Below, one piece after another: positions 38,532 through 49,701 of a stretch of DNA of 64,000 bases. The translations under genes and the position numbers were made by a program. Source of the stretch: Robertmurraya sp. FSL R5-0851 (lineage in GTDB: Bacteria; Bacillota; Bacilli; Bacillales; Cytobacillaceae); assembly GCF_038002965.1 (NCBI RefSeq), contig NZ_JBBOOE010000002.1:248001-312000 (forward strand), in the 5' to 3' direction. How positions within the stretch are numbered: the stretch's first letter is position 1; the number at the start of each line of letters is the position of its first letter. The notes under the pieces are model-generated. The model did not search any database and was not told the origin of the DNA. It worked only from the letters and a program-made list of their open reading frames with translations.

Positions 38532-39707
38532 TTAGGCATATGAATGTAGACCAGCAATAATTAGATTAACGAATATTAGATTGAAAATAATAATACCAAA
38601 ACCTATTACTCCAAGCCAAGCTGATTTCTCACCATGCCATCCTTTCGATAGACGGAGGTGTAAATAGGCAGCATAAAATAACCACGTAATTAAGGCCCAT
38701 ACCTCTTTAGGATCCCATCCCCAGAAACGAGTCCAGGCTATTTGCGCCCAAATCATTGCAAAAATAAGAGCCCCTAAAGTAAATATTGGGAAACCGATTG
38801 CAACTGACCTGTATCCAATTTCATCGACCAAATCAAGTTTGATATTTTTTGTTAATGGCTGAAGAACTGCAGCAATTCTCTTTTTAAAAATAAATCTAAG
38901 AATTCCATATAGAATTAAACCTGTAACAGCAGACCAAACCACCGTGTTTAATTTACCTGCTGCGACGATTGCTGGTACCTCAACAAGAGCTTCCATTTTA
39001 CCTTTTGTAAGTAATTCTCCTTGATTTGGCCCTATAATTGAAGGTAAATTATACGTCAATTCAACCACCTGATCATTTTTATCAACCCACTTATAGACCG
39101 CCTCATACCCTATTCCTCTAAATATACTTGTAATTACCACAAATGCAAGCGTCGCCACAATCGTGTACAAGACCACCTCTAGCCAAAAATTCCCTTTTGA
39201 GCTTTTTGTCTGATCAACAGAACGAATTAGATAAATTACACCTGCAATAAAACTACTCGCTAAAATAGCTGATCCTAGTGCCGTTGTTGTTACATGGATA
39301 GCGAGCCAATCACTTTGTAGAGCGGGTATTAATGGAGCAATATCTGTTGGAAACATGCTCCCATAAGCAATAATCAACAATGTAATTGGTAAAGTAAACA
39401 AACCGAGTATAGCTACCTTGTAAATAAAATAAAGTATAATGAATGAAAGAACCATCATCATGCTAAAAGCAGTTATAAACTCGAACATATTACTAACAGG
39501 CGCTTGTCCAGATGCAACCCATCGTGTAATAAAATAACCCAAATGTGAAACAAAAGCTAGGATGGTGACAATTATTGCGACTGTCGCCCATTTGCTCGGT
39601 TTTTCGTATAGCTTTCTTTTATCTCGAATGGCTCCACCAAATAAAAATGTTGCAACTAGATAAAGTAAGAATGCTGTATATAGTAAATTACTACTTAAAG
39701 CTACCAC
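38532..39707 (-). CDS. resC: Cytochrome c biogenesis protein ResC (CcsA-like)
   Basis: A 391-aa polytopic membrane protein of the system II cytochrome c maturation pathway. The heme-handling WWD-type motif is visible as [17 protein letters not shown], and His residues sit in FVSHLGYF and LAIHVTTT. It works with ResB to export heme and attach it to apocytochromes outside the membrane. Follows resB by 13 bases. An extra copy in a resistance island is unusual. Confidence 0.88.
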   Translation of the reverse strand: MVALSSNLLYTAFLLYLVATFLFGGAIRDKRKLYEKPSKWATVAIIVTILAFVSHLGYFITRWVASGQAPVSNMFEFITAFSMMMVLSFIILYFIYKVAILGLFTLPITLLIIAYGSMFPTDIAPLIPALQSDWLAIHVTTTALGSAILASSFIAGVIYLIRSVDQTKSSKGNFWLEVVLYTIVATLAFVVITSIFRGIGYEAVYKWVDKNDQVVELTYNLPSIIGPNQGELLTKGKMEALVEVPAIVAAGKLNTVVWSAVTGLILYGILRFIFKKRIAAVLQPLTKNIKLDLVDEIGYRSVAIGFPIFTLGALIFAMIWAQIAWTRFWGWDPKEVWALITWLFYAAYLHLRLSKGWHGEKSAWLGVIGFGIIIFNLIFVNLIIAGLHSYA

Positions 39708-39720
39708 ATTTATTCCTCCT

Positions 39721-41364
39721 CTATTTATTTTTAGTAGTTTCGTTTGATTGGTCGGATAGTTTATTAATGCTGGATTCTTTTAAAATACCGTTTATTTCGT
39801 TTCGCATTCCATACCAATTTTTATTTGTATGTGCTGCAATTAATAAGCTGTCACCGACTCTTCTAATCCATATTCGTCTATGATTCCAGTACATTCCTTG
39901 AATAACTCCAATCATGAAAATAGCTCCCCCTACACCAAGAAACCATAGAGTATGGTCTTTCCGAACTGTCAAAGCCGAAAGGTTTTTCGTTTCAAGGCCT
40001 TCAAATTTTAGTTTTAATTGATTGTCTTCCACTGGGTCGAGCGTTTGTTGGATGGCAACAAAGCTTTTTTCGCCTTCTGGTTTTGCAGGAGATATCATAT
40101 TAAAAACAAATGCTGGGTTGTCGGGAACTCGGCTTTTTGTATCAGGTTCACCTTCGTTATTGAAATAGAAGTTTGGAAAATAAGTAACTATTTCGACTTT
40201 ATACCCATCGCCTAAATCATACTCCTTCTTTGGATCCAGCAAATCTACAGTAATCTTACCAAAACTTTCTTCTGTCTCTTTGTCTATTAAACTAAAAGTA
40301 AACTTATTCAATTCATTTAATTTATAAGAAGTCTGGTAAAGAGCATATGAATCGTATTTTAAGGGATAATTTACTCTTATTTGTTCATTCTTCACCTTTT
40401 TTAATTCGGGCTTCGATCCATGAACAATTTCCCCTTTTCGTTCATACAAAGTCACATTTGTTTGGAAGTTTTTTACTACATTTCCATCTCCAACTCTTGT
40501 AAGAGTATTTCCAAAAACTTCATCCTCTTGTTCTTTTTGATAAGTATCAATAATGAACTTATCACTGCTTAAATAATATTTCCCATCTGTCCCTGGGATA
40601 ACACTTGTTTCACCGTCACGAATCCAAAGCATTTCGTCTATGTACATTCCTGGAACAAATCTCAACATCCCACCCATAAGGAAGATAATAAGGCCGACAT
40701 GATTTACATAAGGTCCCCATCTTGAAAATCGATTTTTTTCAGCTAAAATATTACCATTTTCCTCCGATACATTATAACGTTTTCCTTTTAATTTAGATTT
40801 TAGCAACGTCAATTGCTCATTAATGTTCTCTGTCACAATGGTTTCACTTAAAAGGCGCTGTCTGCGCATGAAACTTTCATGCCGTGTAATCCCTTGTTTT
40901 TTCAAAGCCCGATATAGTGGAATAAACCGGTCTAAACTTGCAATAACAAGTGATATACCGAGAGCTGCAATTAATAAAAAATACCACCATGAACCATAAA
41001 GATTGTGAAAACCTAATTCAAAATACATTTGACCAAGAAATCCATATTTTTCCTTATAGAACTCTTGTGGAACAACGGTTGGAGGAATATACATCTCTTG
41101 AGGGAAAATTGTTCCAATTGCAGATGCAATTAAAAGAAGAACAATTATCCAAACTCCCACTTTAACGGATGGAAAAAAGTTCCAAATTTTATCAATAATT
41201 GATTTTTTATACGTTTGTGAGCGTCTGGCACCTCCATCATATCTCATATCCAGTAGAGTATTTGAACCTTCTCCTCTGTTATCACTGATAGTTCGTCCAC
41301 AAGATTCACAAAGAACCGTTCCATATGGAATGGAATAACCACATTCACATTTGACAAGTTCCAT
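39721..41364 (-). CDS. resB: Cytochrome c biogenesis protein ResB
   Basis: A 547-aa ResB/Ccs1 protein. An N-terminal zinc-ribbon-like [18 protein letters not shown] is followed by membrane helices around residues 75-95 ([20 protein letters not shown]) and 125-145, a large extracytoplasmic domain and a last helix near residue 480 ([16 protein letters not shown]). Partner of ResC. Ribosome site weak. Divergent from lspA. Confidence 0.88.
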   Translation of the reverse strand: MELVKCECGYSIPYGTVLCESCGRTISDNRGEGSNTLLDMRYDGGARRSQTYKKSIIDKIWNFFPSVKVGVWIIVLLLIASAIGTIFPQEMYIPPTVVPQEFYKEKYGFLGQMYFELGFHNLYGSWWYFLLIAALGISLVIASLDRFIPLYRALKKQGITRHESFMRRQRLLSETIVTENINEQLTLLKSKLKGKRYNVSEENGNILAEKNRFSRWGPYVNHVGLIIFLMGGMLRFVPGMYIDEMLWIRDGETSVIPGTDGKYYLSSDKFIIDTYQKEQEDEVFGNTLTRVGDGNVVKNFQTNVTLYERKGEIVHGSKPELKKVKNEQIRVNYPLKYDSYALYQTSYKLNELNKFTFSLIDKETEESFGKITVDLLDPKKEYDLGDGYKVEIVTYFPNFYFNNEGEPDTKSRVPDNPAFVFNMISPAKPEGEKSFVAIQQTLDPVEDNQLKLKFEGLETKNLSALTVRKDHTLWFLGVGGAIFMIGVIQGMYWNHRRIWIRRVGDSLLIAAHTNKNWYGMRNEINGILKESSINKLSDQSNETTKNK

Positions 41365-41486
41365 TCTAAAAGCGCCTAACCAATATTAATTATTTTTATA
41401 ATATAGAATGGTAGAGTGACAAAGATTAAACAGGAATTACTTGTGAAAACATATTTATTAAAACTCCCCCTTTTTTTATTTGAATC

Positions 41487-41515
41487 TTGACATAATTCCC
41501 TATTAATTTTAATCT
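41487..41515 (+). promoter_or_regulatory. Promoter of lspA
   Basis: TTGACA (41487-41492), 17-bp spacer, TAATCT (41510-41515): close to the vegetative consensus. It precedes a CadC-type operator. Confidence 0.75.
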
Positions 41516-41530
41516 AGAAACACAAAATAC

Positions 41531-41546
41531 TCAAATAATTATTTGA
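41531..41546. promoter_or_regulatory. CadC-type operator upstream of lspA
   Basis: TCAAATAATTATTTGA, a perfect 16-bp palindrome of the same TCAAA-N6-TTTGA type found at both cadCA operons, placed just after the lspA promoter where repressor binding would block transcription. Confidence 0.7.
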
Positions 41547-41616
41547 ATGTTTTAAAGATATTATGCGAGGGGGTAAATAATAGGAACTCTATATTATAAT
41601 GTTGAGGTGAAAAATC

Positions 41617-42066
41617 TTGTACTGGATTGCTCTTATCACACTAGCAATTGACCAACTTGCTAAATATATGACCAGAAACTTTATGGAATATGGTGAAACC
41701 ATTCCTATTATTAATAACTTTTTCCATCTAACCTCCCATCGTAATCCAGGAGCTGCATGGGGAATTTTTTCGGGACAAAAATTCTTTCTAATCAGCATAG
41801 CTTTTATTGCCATTATTGCAATGATCTTTTATTCCCGAAAAGTAACGGATAAACTAACACGATTAGCCATTGGTTTTTTTATTGGTGGTGCCGCTGGCAA
41901 TGTAACAGATCGATTAATCTTCGGAGAAGTAACTGATATGTTTGATATCCGATTTATAAATTACCCCATTTTCAACACAGCAGATGTCTTCCTTATTAGT
42001 GGGGTATTCTTATTACTAATAGGTACTTTTAGAGAAGCAAAAACGGAGAGAAATCAATCCAATTAG
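41617..42066 (+). CDS. lspA: Lipoprotein signal peptidase LspA (accessory copy)
   Basis: A 149-aa type II signal peptidase with four membrane helices. Conserved motifs: ITLAIDQLAKYM, RNPGAAWGI, and the catalytic Asp regions GNVTDRLIFGEVTDMFD and FNTADVF. Start TTG 41617 after GAGGTGA. Accessory lspA genes are often linked to CadA/PbrA-type ATPases in Firmicutes and in lead-resistance loci. Here a CadC-type operator and a strong promoter precede it. Confidence 0.92.
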   Translation: MYWIALITLAIDQLAKYMTRNFMEYGETIPIINNFFHLTSHRNPGAAWGIFSGQKFFLISIAFIAIIAMIFYSRKVTDKLTRLAIGFFIGGAAGNVTDRLIFGEVTDMFDIRFINYPIFNTADVFLISGVFLLLIGTFREAKTERNQSN

Positions 42067-42107
42067 ACCCAACCACTAAATAAACTCAATAATCTTTTTC
42101 AAAAATT

Positions 42108-42145
42108 TAAAGTCCCTTTGGAATCTCCAAAGGGACTTTTTTGAA
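42108..42145. terminator. Bidirectional terminator between lspA and cadD
   Basis: AAGTCCCTTTGG (42110-42121) and CCAAAGGGACTT (42127-42138) form a 12-bp stem followed by TTTT. Confidence 0.85.
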
Positions 42146-42154
42146 TAAACTAGC

Positions 42155-42817
42155 CTACTTGACCAAATTCAAAATGGCATTTAAAGTTTCATTCTCAACC
42201 ATGATATATATACCTAATCCAATAAATACAATAGGGATAATCCATCTTCCGAATTTTTCTAATACTTCAGATACATGTCTGAAAGCTGCCAATCGATTAC
42301 CTATGAAACACCAGACTGCCACCATTATGAAAAAGATAACAACAGTGATCCACAATTCACTTGAATTTAGAGTAGAAAAGTAAGGTACATAGATTCCAAT
42401 GTTATCCCCACCATTAGCAAATGTAATAAAAGCGACACTCAAGAATAATTTATTAAATTTTCCAGAATTCAAACTAGATAGGATTGCTCCTTCATCCTCA
42501 TCTTCACCCATAATAAAAAGTTTAATTCCTAGATAGATTGGAATTAAACCAAGTAAACCAACCCATTGCTCAGGTATTATCATAAGACCGAAATTACCTA
42601 ACAGACTAACCAAAACTAATAAGGCAAAACCTAAATATTGACCAATGACTATATCTCTAGGGTAGATTAGTTTAGTTTTTGTGTGCATGTTAACCTTCCT
42701 ACTGTCATTTGCTTTAGCCTGTGCATTTGCCTGAGAGAACAGAAGCATTAAAACAAAAATGTCATCAATATTGGTTACTATGAAAGCACCAATTGCAGAT
42801 ATAACGACTATTGCCAT
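42155..42817 (-). CDS. cadD: Cadmium resistance transporter, CadD family
   Basis: About 220 aa from ATG 42817 (GGAG upstream; GTG 42832 is the longer option). Five or six membrane helices; FIVTNIDDIFVLMLLF and FANGGDNIGIYVPYF are the two conserved CadD signature helices. It exports Cd(II). A His/Asp/Glu-rich loop is absent; an acidic loop MGEDEDEG lies in the middle. Confidence 0.87.
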   Translation of the reverse strand: MAIVVISAIGAFIVTNIDDIFVLMLLFSQANAQAKANDSRKVNMHTKTKLIYPRDIVIGQYLGFALLVLVSLLGNFGLMIIPEQWVGLLGLIPIYLGIKLFIMGEDEDEGAILSSLNSGKFNKLFLSVAFITFANGGDNIGIYVPYFSTLNSSELWITVVIFFIMVAVWCFIGNRLAAFRHVSEVLEKFGRWIIPIVFIGLGIYIMVENETLNAILNLVK

Positions 42818-42878
42818 TTTTATCAACTCCACTATGATTTCAATAAAATATTAGTACATGCAATATAATTTACATTTT

Positions 42879-43661
42879 TTAAAATTGAATAAACAAAATA
42901 TGTTCTGGATAGTGCACATGAAAAGATAACTGGTTCAATATCAAGTGAAGAGCAAAATACAGTAAAATTCCAACAAAAAAGAAGAGAATAATGGGTCTAT
43001 CTCCCATCGCATTTACAATAGGTAACAAATCAACTGTAACTATGTATAGAAATATACCTGATGTAATGGAAAGAGCGATAGCAAGGATACTGCTATCAAC
43101 AGTGAAAAATTGAGTTAAAAACAAGGAAGCTATCGCACCTGCTATCGTTGATACACCCAATAAGAATGATGCTCCTATTGCCTTCTTCTTGCTTTTTAAA
43201 CTGGCAAATACAATTGAAGAAATCGTCAAACCATCCGGAATTTTGTTTAGTAATACAGCAATTAATACAACAAATCGTATTCTCTCATCTAATTTGAAAC
43301 TGGCAACAATAGAAACACCATCAAAAAACGTGTGAACCAACATACCCACTAAAGCACTAAGGGTTGTCCTTTGAGAATGAGAATGTGTATGAGTCTCTTC
43401 TCCGAAATGAAAATGGGGTGCAAGAAACTGTTGGAACAAAAAGATCAATCCAAATCCTATAACAATATATATGGCACTGGATTCATGAATTTCCAATGCT
43501 TCTGGTATTAAATCCATAACAGCAATTGTAAAAAGTATTCCAGCACTCAAAGCCATTAAGCCGTTTAAGCCTCTCCTAGACCAATTTATTTTAAGGAAAA
43601 TCACAAGGCCACCCAAGATATTAGCCAAAGCAGCGGCAATAACGTAAAACAGTATGGTCAT
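42879..43661 (-). CDS. ZIP-family metal transporter
   Basis: A 260-aa protein with about eight helices. HFHFGEETHTHSHS is the His-rich loop before the signature helix; VHTFFDGVSI and LNKIPDGLTI are the HxxxD/E-type metal sites of ZIP proteins. Transports Zn or other divalent cations. It lies upstream of cadD on the same strand with a 60-base gap. Confidence 0.88.
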   Translation of the reverse strand: MTILFYVIAAALANILGGLVIFLKINWSRRGLNGLMALSAGILFTIAVMDLIPEALEIHESSAIYIVIGFGLIFLFQQFLAPHFHFGEETHTHSHSQRTTLSALVGMLVHTFFDGVSIVASFKLDERIRFVVLIAVLLNKIPDGLTISSIVFASLKSKKKAIGASFLLGVSTIAGAIASLFLTQFFTVDSSILAIALSITSGIFLYIVTVDLLPIVNAMGDRPIILFFFVGILLYFALHLILNQLSFHVHYPEHILFIQF

Positions 43662-43736
43662 TGATTCCCTCTCCCGTAAATTTAACAGATCAGACCTGCA
43701 CTAATGAAAAATGTAGGTCAACCTGCGTGTTCACTA

Positions 43737-45153
43737 TTACTTTTTATTTAACATGTGAATGGCATGTCCCATAATACCCTCTGTCGCCTCCATCAGTGGC
43801 TCAGGCAGTGTAGGATGAGCATGTATGGTAAGACTAAGATCTTCGGCTGTTGCCCCTGCCTCAATCGCAAAAACCGCTTCAGAAAGGAGTGATGATACTT
43901 CTGGACCTACCATCTGTACCCCCAACACCATTTTTGTTTTCTTTTCAGCTACAACTTGTACAAAGCCATCCGCGTCCGACACAGATAATGCTCTGCCATT
44001 CGCTTGGAATGGAAAGCGACTAGTAACTGTTTCGAATCCTTGTTCTTTTGCCTCCTTTTCCGTTAAACCTGTATAGGCCACTTCAGGTTCGCTAAAAATA
44101 ACAAAAGGCATGGCTCGAAAATCAATTACACTATTTTGACCACTTATTACTTCAGCAGCTATCTTCCCTTCGTAACTAGCTTTATGAGCAAGGAGATAAC
44201 CACCGGCACAATCCCCTATTGCATATACATGTTCGATGTTTGTTTGACATTTGTCATTTATCTTAATAAACCCTCGTTGATCTACACTACTCCGATATTG
44301 TCTAAACCAACTTTTGCTGTATTTGGTTTTCTTCCTATAGAAACTAAGCAATAATCTCCTTTAAATATTTCTTCTTTTCCATTTAATTGAACATGGACAT
44401 TTACTTCATCACCAGTATTTTCTCCGCCTTGGACGAAAGCGTTAGTTATGACGGTGATGTCCAATTCCTTTAAATGACGTTTTACTACATTAGTTAATAA
44501 AGGATCTGTACCTGGAAGAATGGTGTCTGACCCCTCAAGGATGGTCACTTTAGCCCCGAATTTGGCATAAGCAGTACCCAACTCCAAACCGATATAGCCT
44601 CCACCTACTACAACTAAATGTTTTGGTACTTCTTGAAGCATTAATGCCTCAGTTGAAGAGATGATTCTTTTTTTATCAAATGGCATACTTTTTAACTCCG
44701 TAGGTAAGGACCCTATAGCAAGGATTAAATCTTTGTAAGAATATACATGTTCTTCGTTATCTATCCTGACTTTTGCGGTATGGGATTCAGTGAGATAGGC
44801 CTCCCCACTAATCACCTCCACTCCATTGCCTTTTAGCAGGGTACGAACCCCATTCGTCAGCTTGTTCACTATCCCGTCTTTCCACTTCACTACTTCCGGC
44901 ATATCAACTTTAATTTCACCAGAAACTTTTATGCCCATTTCACTCGCATGTTTAATGTGTTTTACTCGTTCAGATGCACTAATAAGAGCGTTCGATGGTA
45001 TACATCCACGGTTAAGGCAAACCCCTCCTAGTTCCGCTTTGTCCACTAGAACTACTTGTTTTCCCAGCTGAGCGGCAGTATGGCGGCTACGTATCCTCCA
45101 GATCCTGCACCTATAATTAATAAATCAACATCTTTTTTAACAGCTACAGTCAT
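43737..45153 (-). pseudogene. Dihydrolipoamide dehydrogenase-like flavoprotein, two frameshifts
   Basis: From ATG 45153 (GGAGGAAG upstream) the reading is LLIIGAGSGGYVAAI, then a one-base loss near 45085; the next frame continues QLGKQVVLVDKAELGGVCLN with the redox CLNRGC and NAD site [16 protein letters not shown] to 44282, where a second shift occurs; the last frame gives DQRGFIKINDKCQTNIEHVY, IGDCAGGYLLAHKA and the C-terminal dimer domain with HAHPTLPEPLMEA. All family parts are present but no full-length product is possible. Related to E3 enzymes and distantly to MerA. Confidence 0.85.
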
Positions 45154-45304
45154 TTCAGCTTCCTCCTTCGGTGATTGAAAAGAATTATAGTTAAAGATAA
45201 AATCACATGACACCGTTATGTAATATAAATACTGATGTTTTACTTATACCCAACCTTTACATCTTTATTAGAATTGATTTAATTTATTTTTTTAATACAA
45301 TCAT

Positions 45305-45340
45305 TGCAAGAAAAGGGCTTTCCACTTTGTCTGGAAAGCC
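45305..45340 (-). terminator. Terminator after cadA copy 1
   Basis: GGCTTTCCA (45316-45324) pairs with TGGAAAGCC (45332-45340), followed on the minus strand by CTTTTCTTG. Confidence 0.75.
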
Positions 45341-45350
45341 ACTATTGTCT

Positions 45351-47522
45351 TTATTCTTTCACTCGCATAAGTCGTAATCCATTTAGCGCTACCAAAAGGG
45401 TTGCTCCCATATCAGAAAGAATGGCGATCCAAAGAGTTAACCAACCCGGAATGACTAGTAACAACGCAATTAATTTAATAGCGATTGCAAAGGTAATGTT
45501 AGCCTTGATGATATTTAAAGATTTACGGCTTAGTTTCACAGTAAATGGAAGTTTTCTTAAATCATCTCCCATTAGTGCAACGTCTGCCGTTTCCAACGCT
45601 GTATCTGTACCAGCCCCACCCATAGCAATCCCAACTGTAGAAGCTGCCAACGCCGGAGCGTCATTGACACCATCTCCAACCATCCCTACGTTACCGTACT
45701 CAGATCTCATTTGTTTAATATAATTTAATTTGTCCTCAGGCATCAGTTCAGCCTGAATTTCTGATACTCCAACCTGCCCTCCGATAGCATTAGCAGTACC
45801 TTTGTTGTCACCTGTAAGCATAATTGTTTTTTTGATCCCAAGTTGATGTAGCTTTTGAATAATTTCTTTACTTGATTCACGTACTTCATCAGCTACCGCT
45901 ATAACAGCGAGTATTTCTTTATCAGTTCCAACTACAATCGCTGTTTTTCCTTGATTTTGTAGAGTTGTTACATTTTGCTCTAAGTTCTTATCGAAATTAG
46001 AAGTTGCTAATTCCTTAAAGAGTTTCGGGTTACCAATATAATAAGTCATCCCGTTTACAATTCCTTTGATACCCTTACCCGTAATAGAAGAGAAGTCTTC
46101 TACTACAATATCAGAATAACTAATGTTCTCCTCTTCAGCTTTTTTCATGATCGCAGAGGCAAGTGGATGTTGAGAACGATACTCTAATGCAGTAATGATA
46201 GAAAGTATTTCTTTTTCATTTACCTGTTTATTTACCACATTAAAATCAGTTACTACTGGAACACCTTTTGTTAAGGTACCTGTTTTATCGAATGCAATGG
46301 CTTTTAAGGCACCCATTTCTTCTAAATAAACACCTCCTTTTATTAGTACACCTTTTTTCGCTGCATTCCCAATCGCTGAAACAATAGAAATCGGAGTTGA
46401 AATAACTAACGCGCAAGGACAACCAACTACAAGAACAGCTAAACCTTGATAAATCCATGTTTCCCAACTACCATCAAAGAACAAAGGAGGGACTATCGCA
46501 ACTAATGCTGCAATGACCATGATGATCGGTGTGTAATATTTCGCAAATTTATCCACAAATGCTTGCGAAGGAGCGCGTTCACCTTGTGCTTCCTCTACCA
46601 GATGAATAATTTTAGAAATGGTTGTATCTTCTACAAGTTTGGTTATTTTTACTTCAAGTAATCCTTCTTCATTTAGAGTACCTGCAAAAACATCATCATC
46701 AACGGTTTTGGCAACAGGGACGGATTCACCTGTAATCGCTGCTTGATTAACTGCAGAGTACCCACTTACAACCAAACCATCCATAGCAATCTTTTGACCA
46801 GGTTTGACGATCATAATATCTCCAACCACAATATCATCCACATGGATCATACTTTCTTTTCCATTCCGTCTAACAAGGGCTTCCTTTGGAGCGATATCCA
46901 TTAACGAACGAATCGATTGTCTGGCTTTATCCATAGAGAAGCGTTCAAGAGCCTCACTGATCGCAAATAATATGACAACAATGGCAACTTCTGCCCACTC
47001 TCCTATAATCGCACCACCTATAACTGCTACTGTCATCAGGGTTTTCATGTCAAATTCAAAGCGTAATAAGTTTTGTAAACCAACTTTGAAGAGCTGTAAT
47101 CCTCCGATTAACATGGATGCTACAAATAATAATGCAGTTACAATGTTCTCATCCCCATTTACATTTGCGGAAAGGTAACCAAAGACAACGAATAAGGCTG
47201 AATAGAGCAAAGTACTATGTTTTTTATAGAAAGGGACTTTCTCTTCTTTAACCTCTTTTTCCTCTCTCCCCCTTTCTGAAGATGGTCCTACAGTTTTCTC
47301 CGATGTCACTTTAAGATTCTCAAATGCACCTGCTTTTTCTAATTCTTCAATCGTTGTTTCCCCGTAAACGGAAATTTTTGATGCGCCAAAATTTACTTTT
47401 GCATCCTGAACTCCCGGAAGTTTTTTAACATTATTTTCAAACTTCCCTGCACAATTTGCGCATGTAAATCCCTGAACGCGGTACACATTTTTTTCATTCT
47501 CTAATGCTTTTGCTTTAGACAT
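45351..47522 (-). CDS. cadA: Cd/Zn/Pb P-type ATPase CadA copy 1
   Basis: A 723-aa P1B ATPase exporting Cd, Zn and Pb. One N-terminal HMA domain with GFTCANC, then membrane helices, the GCPCALVIS metal helix, DKTGTLTKG phosphorylation motif and [12 protein letters not shown]. It starts inside the cadC stop region (8-base overlap). It shares gene order and high similarity with the copy at 32704-34839 but has an intact CxxC. Confidence 0.96.
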   Translation of the reverse strand: MSKAKALENEKNVYRVQGFTCANCAGKFENNVKKLPGVQDAKVNFGASKISVYGETTIEELEKAGAFENLKVTSEKTVGPSSERGREEKEVKEEKVPFYKKHSTLLYSALFVVFGYLSANVNGDENIVTALLFVASMLIGGLQLFKVGLQNLLRFEFDMKTLMTVAVIGGAIIGEWAEVAIVVILFAISEALERFSMDKARQSIRSLMDIAPKEALVRRNGKESMIHVDDIVVGDIMIVKPGQKIAMDGLVVSGYSAVNQAAITGESVPVAKTVDDDVFAGTLNEEGLLEVKITKLVEDTTISKIIHLVEEAQGERAPSQAFVDKFAKYYTPIIMVIAALVAIVPPLFFDGSWETWIYQGLAVLVVGCPCALVISTPISIVSAIGNAAKKGVLIKGGVYLEEMGALKAIAFDKTGTLTKGVPVVTDFNVVNKQVNEKEILSIITALEYRSQHPLASAIMKKAEEENISYSDIVVEDFSSITGKGIKGIVNGMTYYIGNPKLFKELATSNFDKNLEQNVTTLQNQGKTAIVVGTDKEILAVIAVADEVRESSKEIIQKLHQLGIKKTIMLTGDNKGTANAIGGQVGVSEIQAELMPEDKLNYIKQMRSEYGNVGMVGDGVNDAPALAASTVGIAMGGAGTDTALETADVALMGDDLRKLPFTVKLSRKSLNIIKANITFAIAIKLIALLLVIPGWLTLWIAILSDMGATLLVALNGLRLMRVKE

Positions 47523-47895
47523 TTTTCACAGCCTCCTTCTGATGTGCAAATGCAACTTGTACTAGTTGCTTTACATGATCATGATCATCATCCAATGTAT
47601 AATAAACTAACTTTCCTTTTTTGCGATACCTTGCTAATCCAAGATTATTAAGTAACCTCAAATGATGAGATGTTGCAGCATTTGTAGCACCCACAATATT
47701 GGCTACATCACATACACATAATTCATCTTCTAATGAAAGAGCAAATGCAATCTTAATCCGCGTATCATCAGACAAAGCTTTAAAAATTTTAGCTACGTCC
47801 AATGAATTTTGTTGGATTAATACATTTCTTACTCTATTGACTTTTTCTTCATCTATACAGGTAACTTCACATCCATCATTTTTCAAGTTTATCAC
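47515..47895 (-). CDS. cadC: Metal-responsive repressor CadC copy 1
   Basis: A 126-aa ArsR/SmtB repressor with the N-terminal Cys pair (GCEVTC) and CVC of DELCVCDVA as Cd/Pb ligands. Recognition helix [15 protein letters not shown]. Two operator-like palindromes lie upstream. Confidence 0.95.
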   Translation of the reverse strand: MINLKNDGCEVTCIDEEKVNRVRNVLIQQNSLDVAKIFKALSDDTRIKIAFALSLEDELCVCDVANIVGATNAATSHHLRLLNNLGLARYRKKGKLVYYTLDDDHDHVKQLVQVAFAHQKEAVKNV

Positions 47896-47905
47896 CTCTT
47901 TTCAA

Positions 47906-47921
47906 TCAAACATCTATTTGA
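47906..47921. promoter_or_regulatory. CadC operator 1, cadCA copy 1
   Basis: TCAAACATCTATTTGA, inverted repeat of the TCAAA-N6-TTTGA type, 11 bases upstream of cadC. Confidence 0.7.
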
Positions 47922-47951
47922 ATATTATTTTAAGTCACAACAAACAAATAG

Positions 47952-47967
47952 TCAAATATATATTTGA
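47952..47967. promoter_or_regulatory. CadC operator 2, cadCA copy 1
   Basis: TCAAATATATATTTGA, a perfect palindrome of the same type, 57 bases upstream of cadC. Confidence 0.7.
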
Positions 47968-48142
47968 TTGTTATTTAATTACGATTGTAAGTTGCTACTA
48001 ATGGCAAAAAGAAGTTCAACAATTGAAAAAGCCCGATTCTCTCTTTGTTAAAGAAAAACGGACTTTGTCTTTTCAACTCTCTCATTAATATTAGCACGTC
48101 TGGCGAGCTTAATAAGGTTATCATTCGAATAATGTAGTGTAA

Positions 48143-49402
48143 TTATATCTTTCGCTTTACACTCTTTAGCACTATTTTGCTATGGGGAATACTAGGAATT
48201 CTCACCATACTGTAACTTAAATCCTGGTCAGGAACCTCGTATTCCAATCGATTAGCTAGGTAATCAAGACTCACTTTCATGACTTCAATGGTCACCCACT
48301 CTCCAGCACAGCGATGACCTAATGAATAATCACCCCCACCCTGTGGTATGAAGCTAAAGGGGCTATCATCCCAATCCGCGAACCGCTCAGGATTAAATTT
48401 TTCAGGATTTCCCCATACTTCCGGGTCATGATTAGTGGCATAAAGATCGAGCAATGTTAAAGTATCTTTTTCAAATTTATAGCCGCCCCAAGTGAAGTCT
48501 TTTTTTACCCGCGCCCCTACAAACGGAAAAAACGGATAAAAACGTCGAACTTCCTGTACAATCATCTGAGCATATTTACCATCATCAGATTTAAGTTTCT
48601 CCCTTTCTTCTGGATAATGGTATACTGCTAATGCAATGAAATTTATGAATATAGCAATTGCAACAATGGGTCTCAAGATATTAATTACTTCCACAGCAGC
48701 GATCTCCGTATTCAGAAGATTCCCATCCAAATCACGATGCCAGGAAAATCTGTGTAACGCCGTATCTTCTGGAGGAGTTACTTTTCCATCACGAACCTTT
48801 TCGATTAGTTCACCTACCCACTTTTCTACCTGATTCCGTGCATTTCTCCCTAGCCAGTGAGCTGGACCAACTTCAGCTGCCGACTCAAACATCGCCCCCA
48901 AGTCTCTTGTCCATCTGTTTACTTCGTCTTCTTGAATCGGGACACCAGCCCATTGGCAGGCGACTCTGTACATAATTCCCTTCGCTTCTTCGTAAAGAAT
49001 AACCTTATCCATCTGTTCCCATTTATCTAGTGTTTTCTCCCACTGGTGCTTTGTTATATCTTTGAGTTTATTAAGTCCTTCAGGAGACATGATAGACATA
49101 AACATTTCCTTGCGATGTTGATGGGACTTTCCATCTAAAGCCTGAACACCATTCTTTCCAAACAACGTTAGCACTACACGGTTGGGTGCAGCATCTTCCC
49201 TCATGAATTTTTCATTGTCATAAAAAACTTGCGCAGCATCTTTTCCTACCATACAGATTGCTTTTTTCCCAAGCAATCTGGTCTCAAAAATATTAGAATT
49301 GAAACTTTGACACCTGTTTGAAATGTACAAGTAACCTTCTCTAATAAGACTTAAGCTATGATCTATTCCTTCTTCTCGAGGCATTTGATTCGTATCTGAC
49401 AT
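48143..49402 (-). CDS. Cytochrome P450, CYP152-type fatty acid peroxygenase
   Basis: About 419 aa from ATG 49402 (AAGGAG nine bases upstream). Heme-binding loop [19 protein letters not shown] with the thiolate Cys; the extended GGGDYxxGHRC form is typical of CYP152 peroxygenases such as the Bacillus enzyme that hydroxylates fatty acids with hydrogen peroxide. The I-helix region has [10 protein letters not shown], with Arg and Pro instead of the usual acid-Thr pair, also as in CYP152. Single-gene unit; connection to metal stress unclear. Confidence 0.9.
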   Translation of the reverse strand: MSDTNQMPREEGIDHSLSLIREGYLYISNRCQSFNSNIFETRLLGKKAICMVGKDAAQVFYDNEKFMREDAAPNRVVLTLFGKNGVQALDGKSHQHRKEMFMSIMSPEGLNKLKDITKHQWEKTLDKWEQMDKVILYEEAKGIMYRVACQWAGVPIQEDEVNRWTRDLGAMFESAAEVGPAHWLGRNARNQVEKWVGELIEKVRDGKVTPPEDTALHRFSWHRDLDGNLLNTEIAAVEVINILRPIVAIAIFINFIALAVYHYPEEREKLKSDDGKYAQMIVQEVRRFYPFFPFVGARVKKDFTWGGYKFEKDTLTLLDLYATNHDPEVWGNPEKFNPERFADWDDSPFSFIPQGGGDYSLGHRCAGEWVTIEVMKVSLDYLANRLEYEVPDQDLSYSMVRIPSIPHSKIVLKSVKRKI

Positions 49403-49621
49403 TTTACTCAACTCCTTTTTCATCAGGATGAGTTTATTTTTTGTAACTTTTTATTTTTTACTCGGTGTTCGTCCTGTATGTATCATTTGGTTAGCAGTAA
49501 TTTTCTTCTAACGAGAATATCAGTTTGCTATTGGTCAGGTAGGTATAATCTTTATGGATAAGTTAAATGGCTAATGTCCGTTGTTAATTTTAAAATTCAT
49601 ATTCGAGCATATTTTTGCATA

Positions 49622-49687
49622 TAAAGACACCCCATAAAGTCAATGTTTGCCCAATATTGGGGGAACATTAACTTTATGGGGTGCTGT
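49622..49687 (-). terminator. Long hairpin after mntH
   Basis: CACCCCATAAAGT (49628-49640) pairs with ACTTTATGGGGTG (49671-49683); inside it AATGTT pairs with AACATT and CCCAATATTGGG is self-complementary. Very stable; probably the mntH terminator, though the size also recalls a small inverted-repeat element. Confidence 0.6.
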
Positions 49688-49701
49688 CTGTTTATTCTTT
49701 A

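Noticed and set aside
43737..45153. Lipoamide dehydrogenase-like gene as two separate proteins
   Set aside because: The two long frames are parts of one gene separated by frameshifts; the second has no ribosome site at its apparent start.
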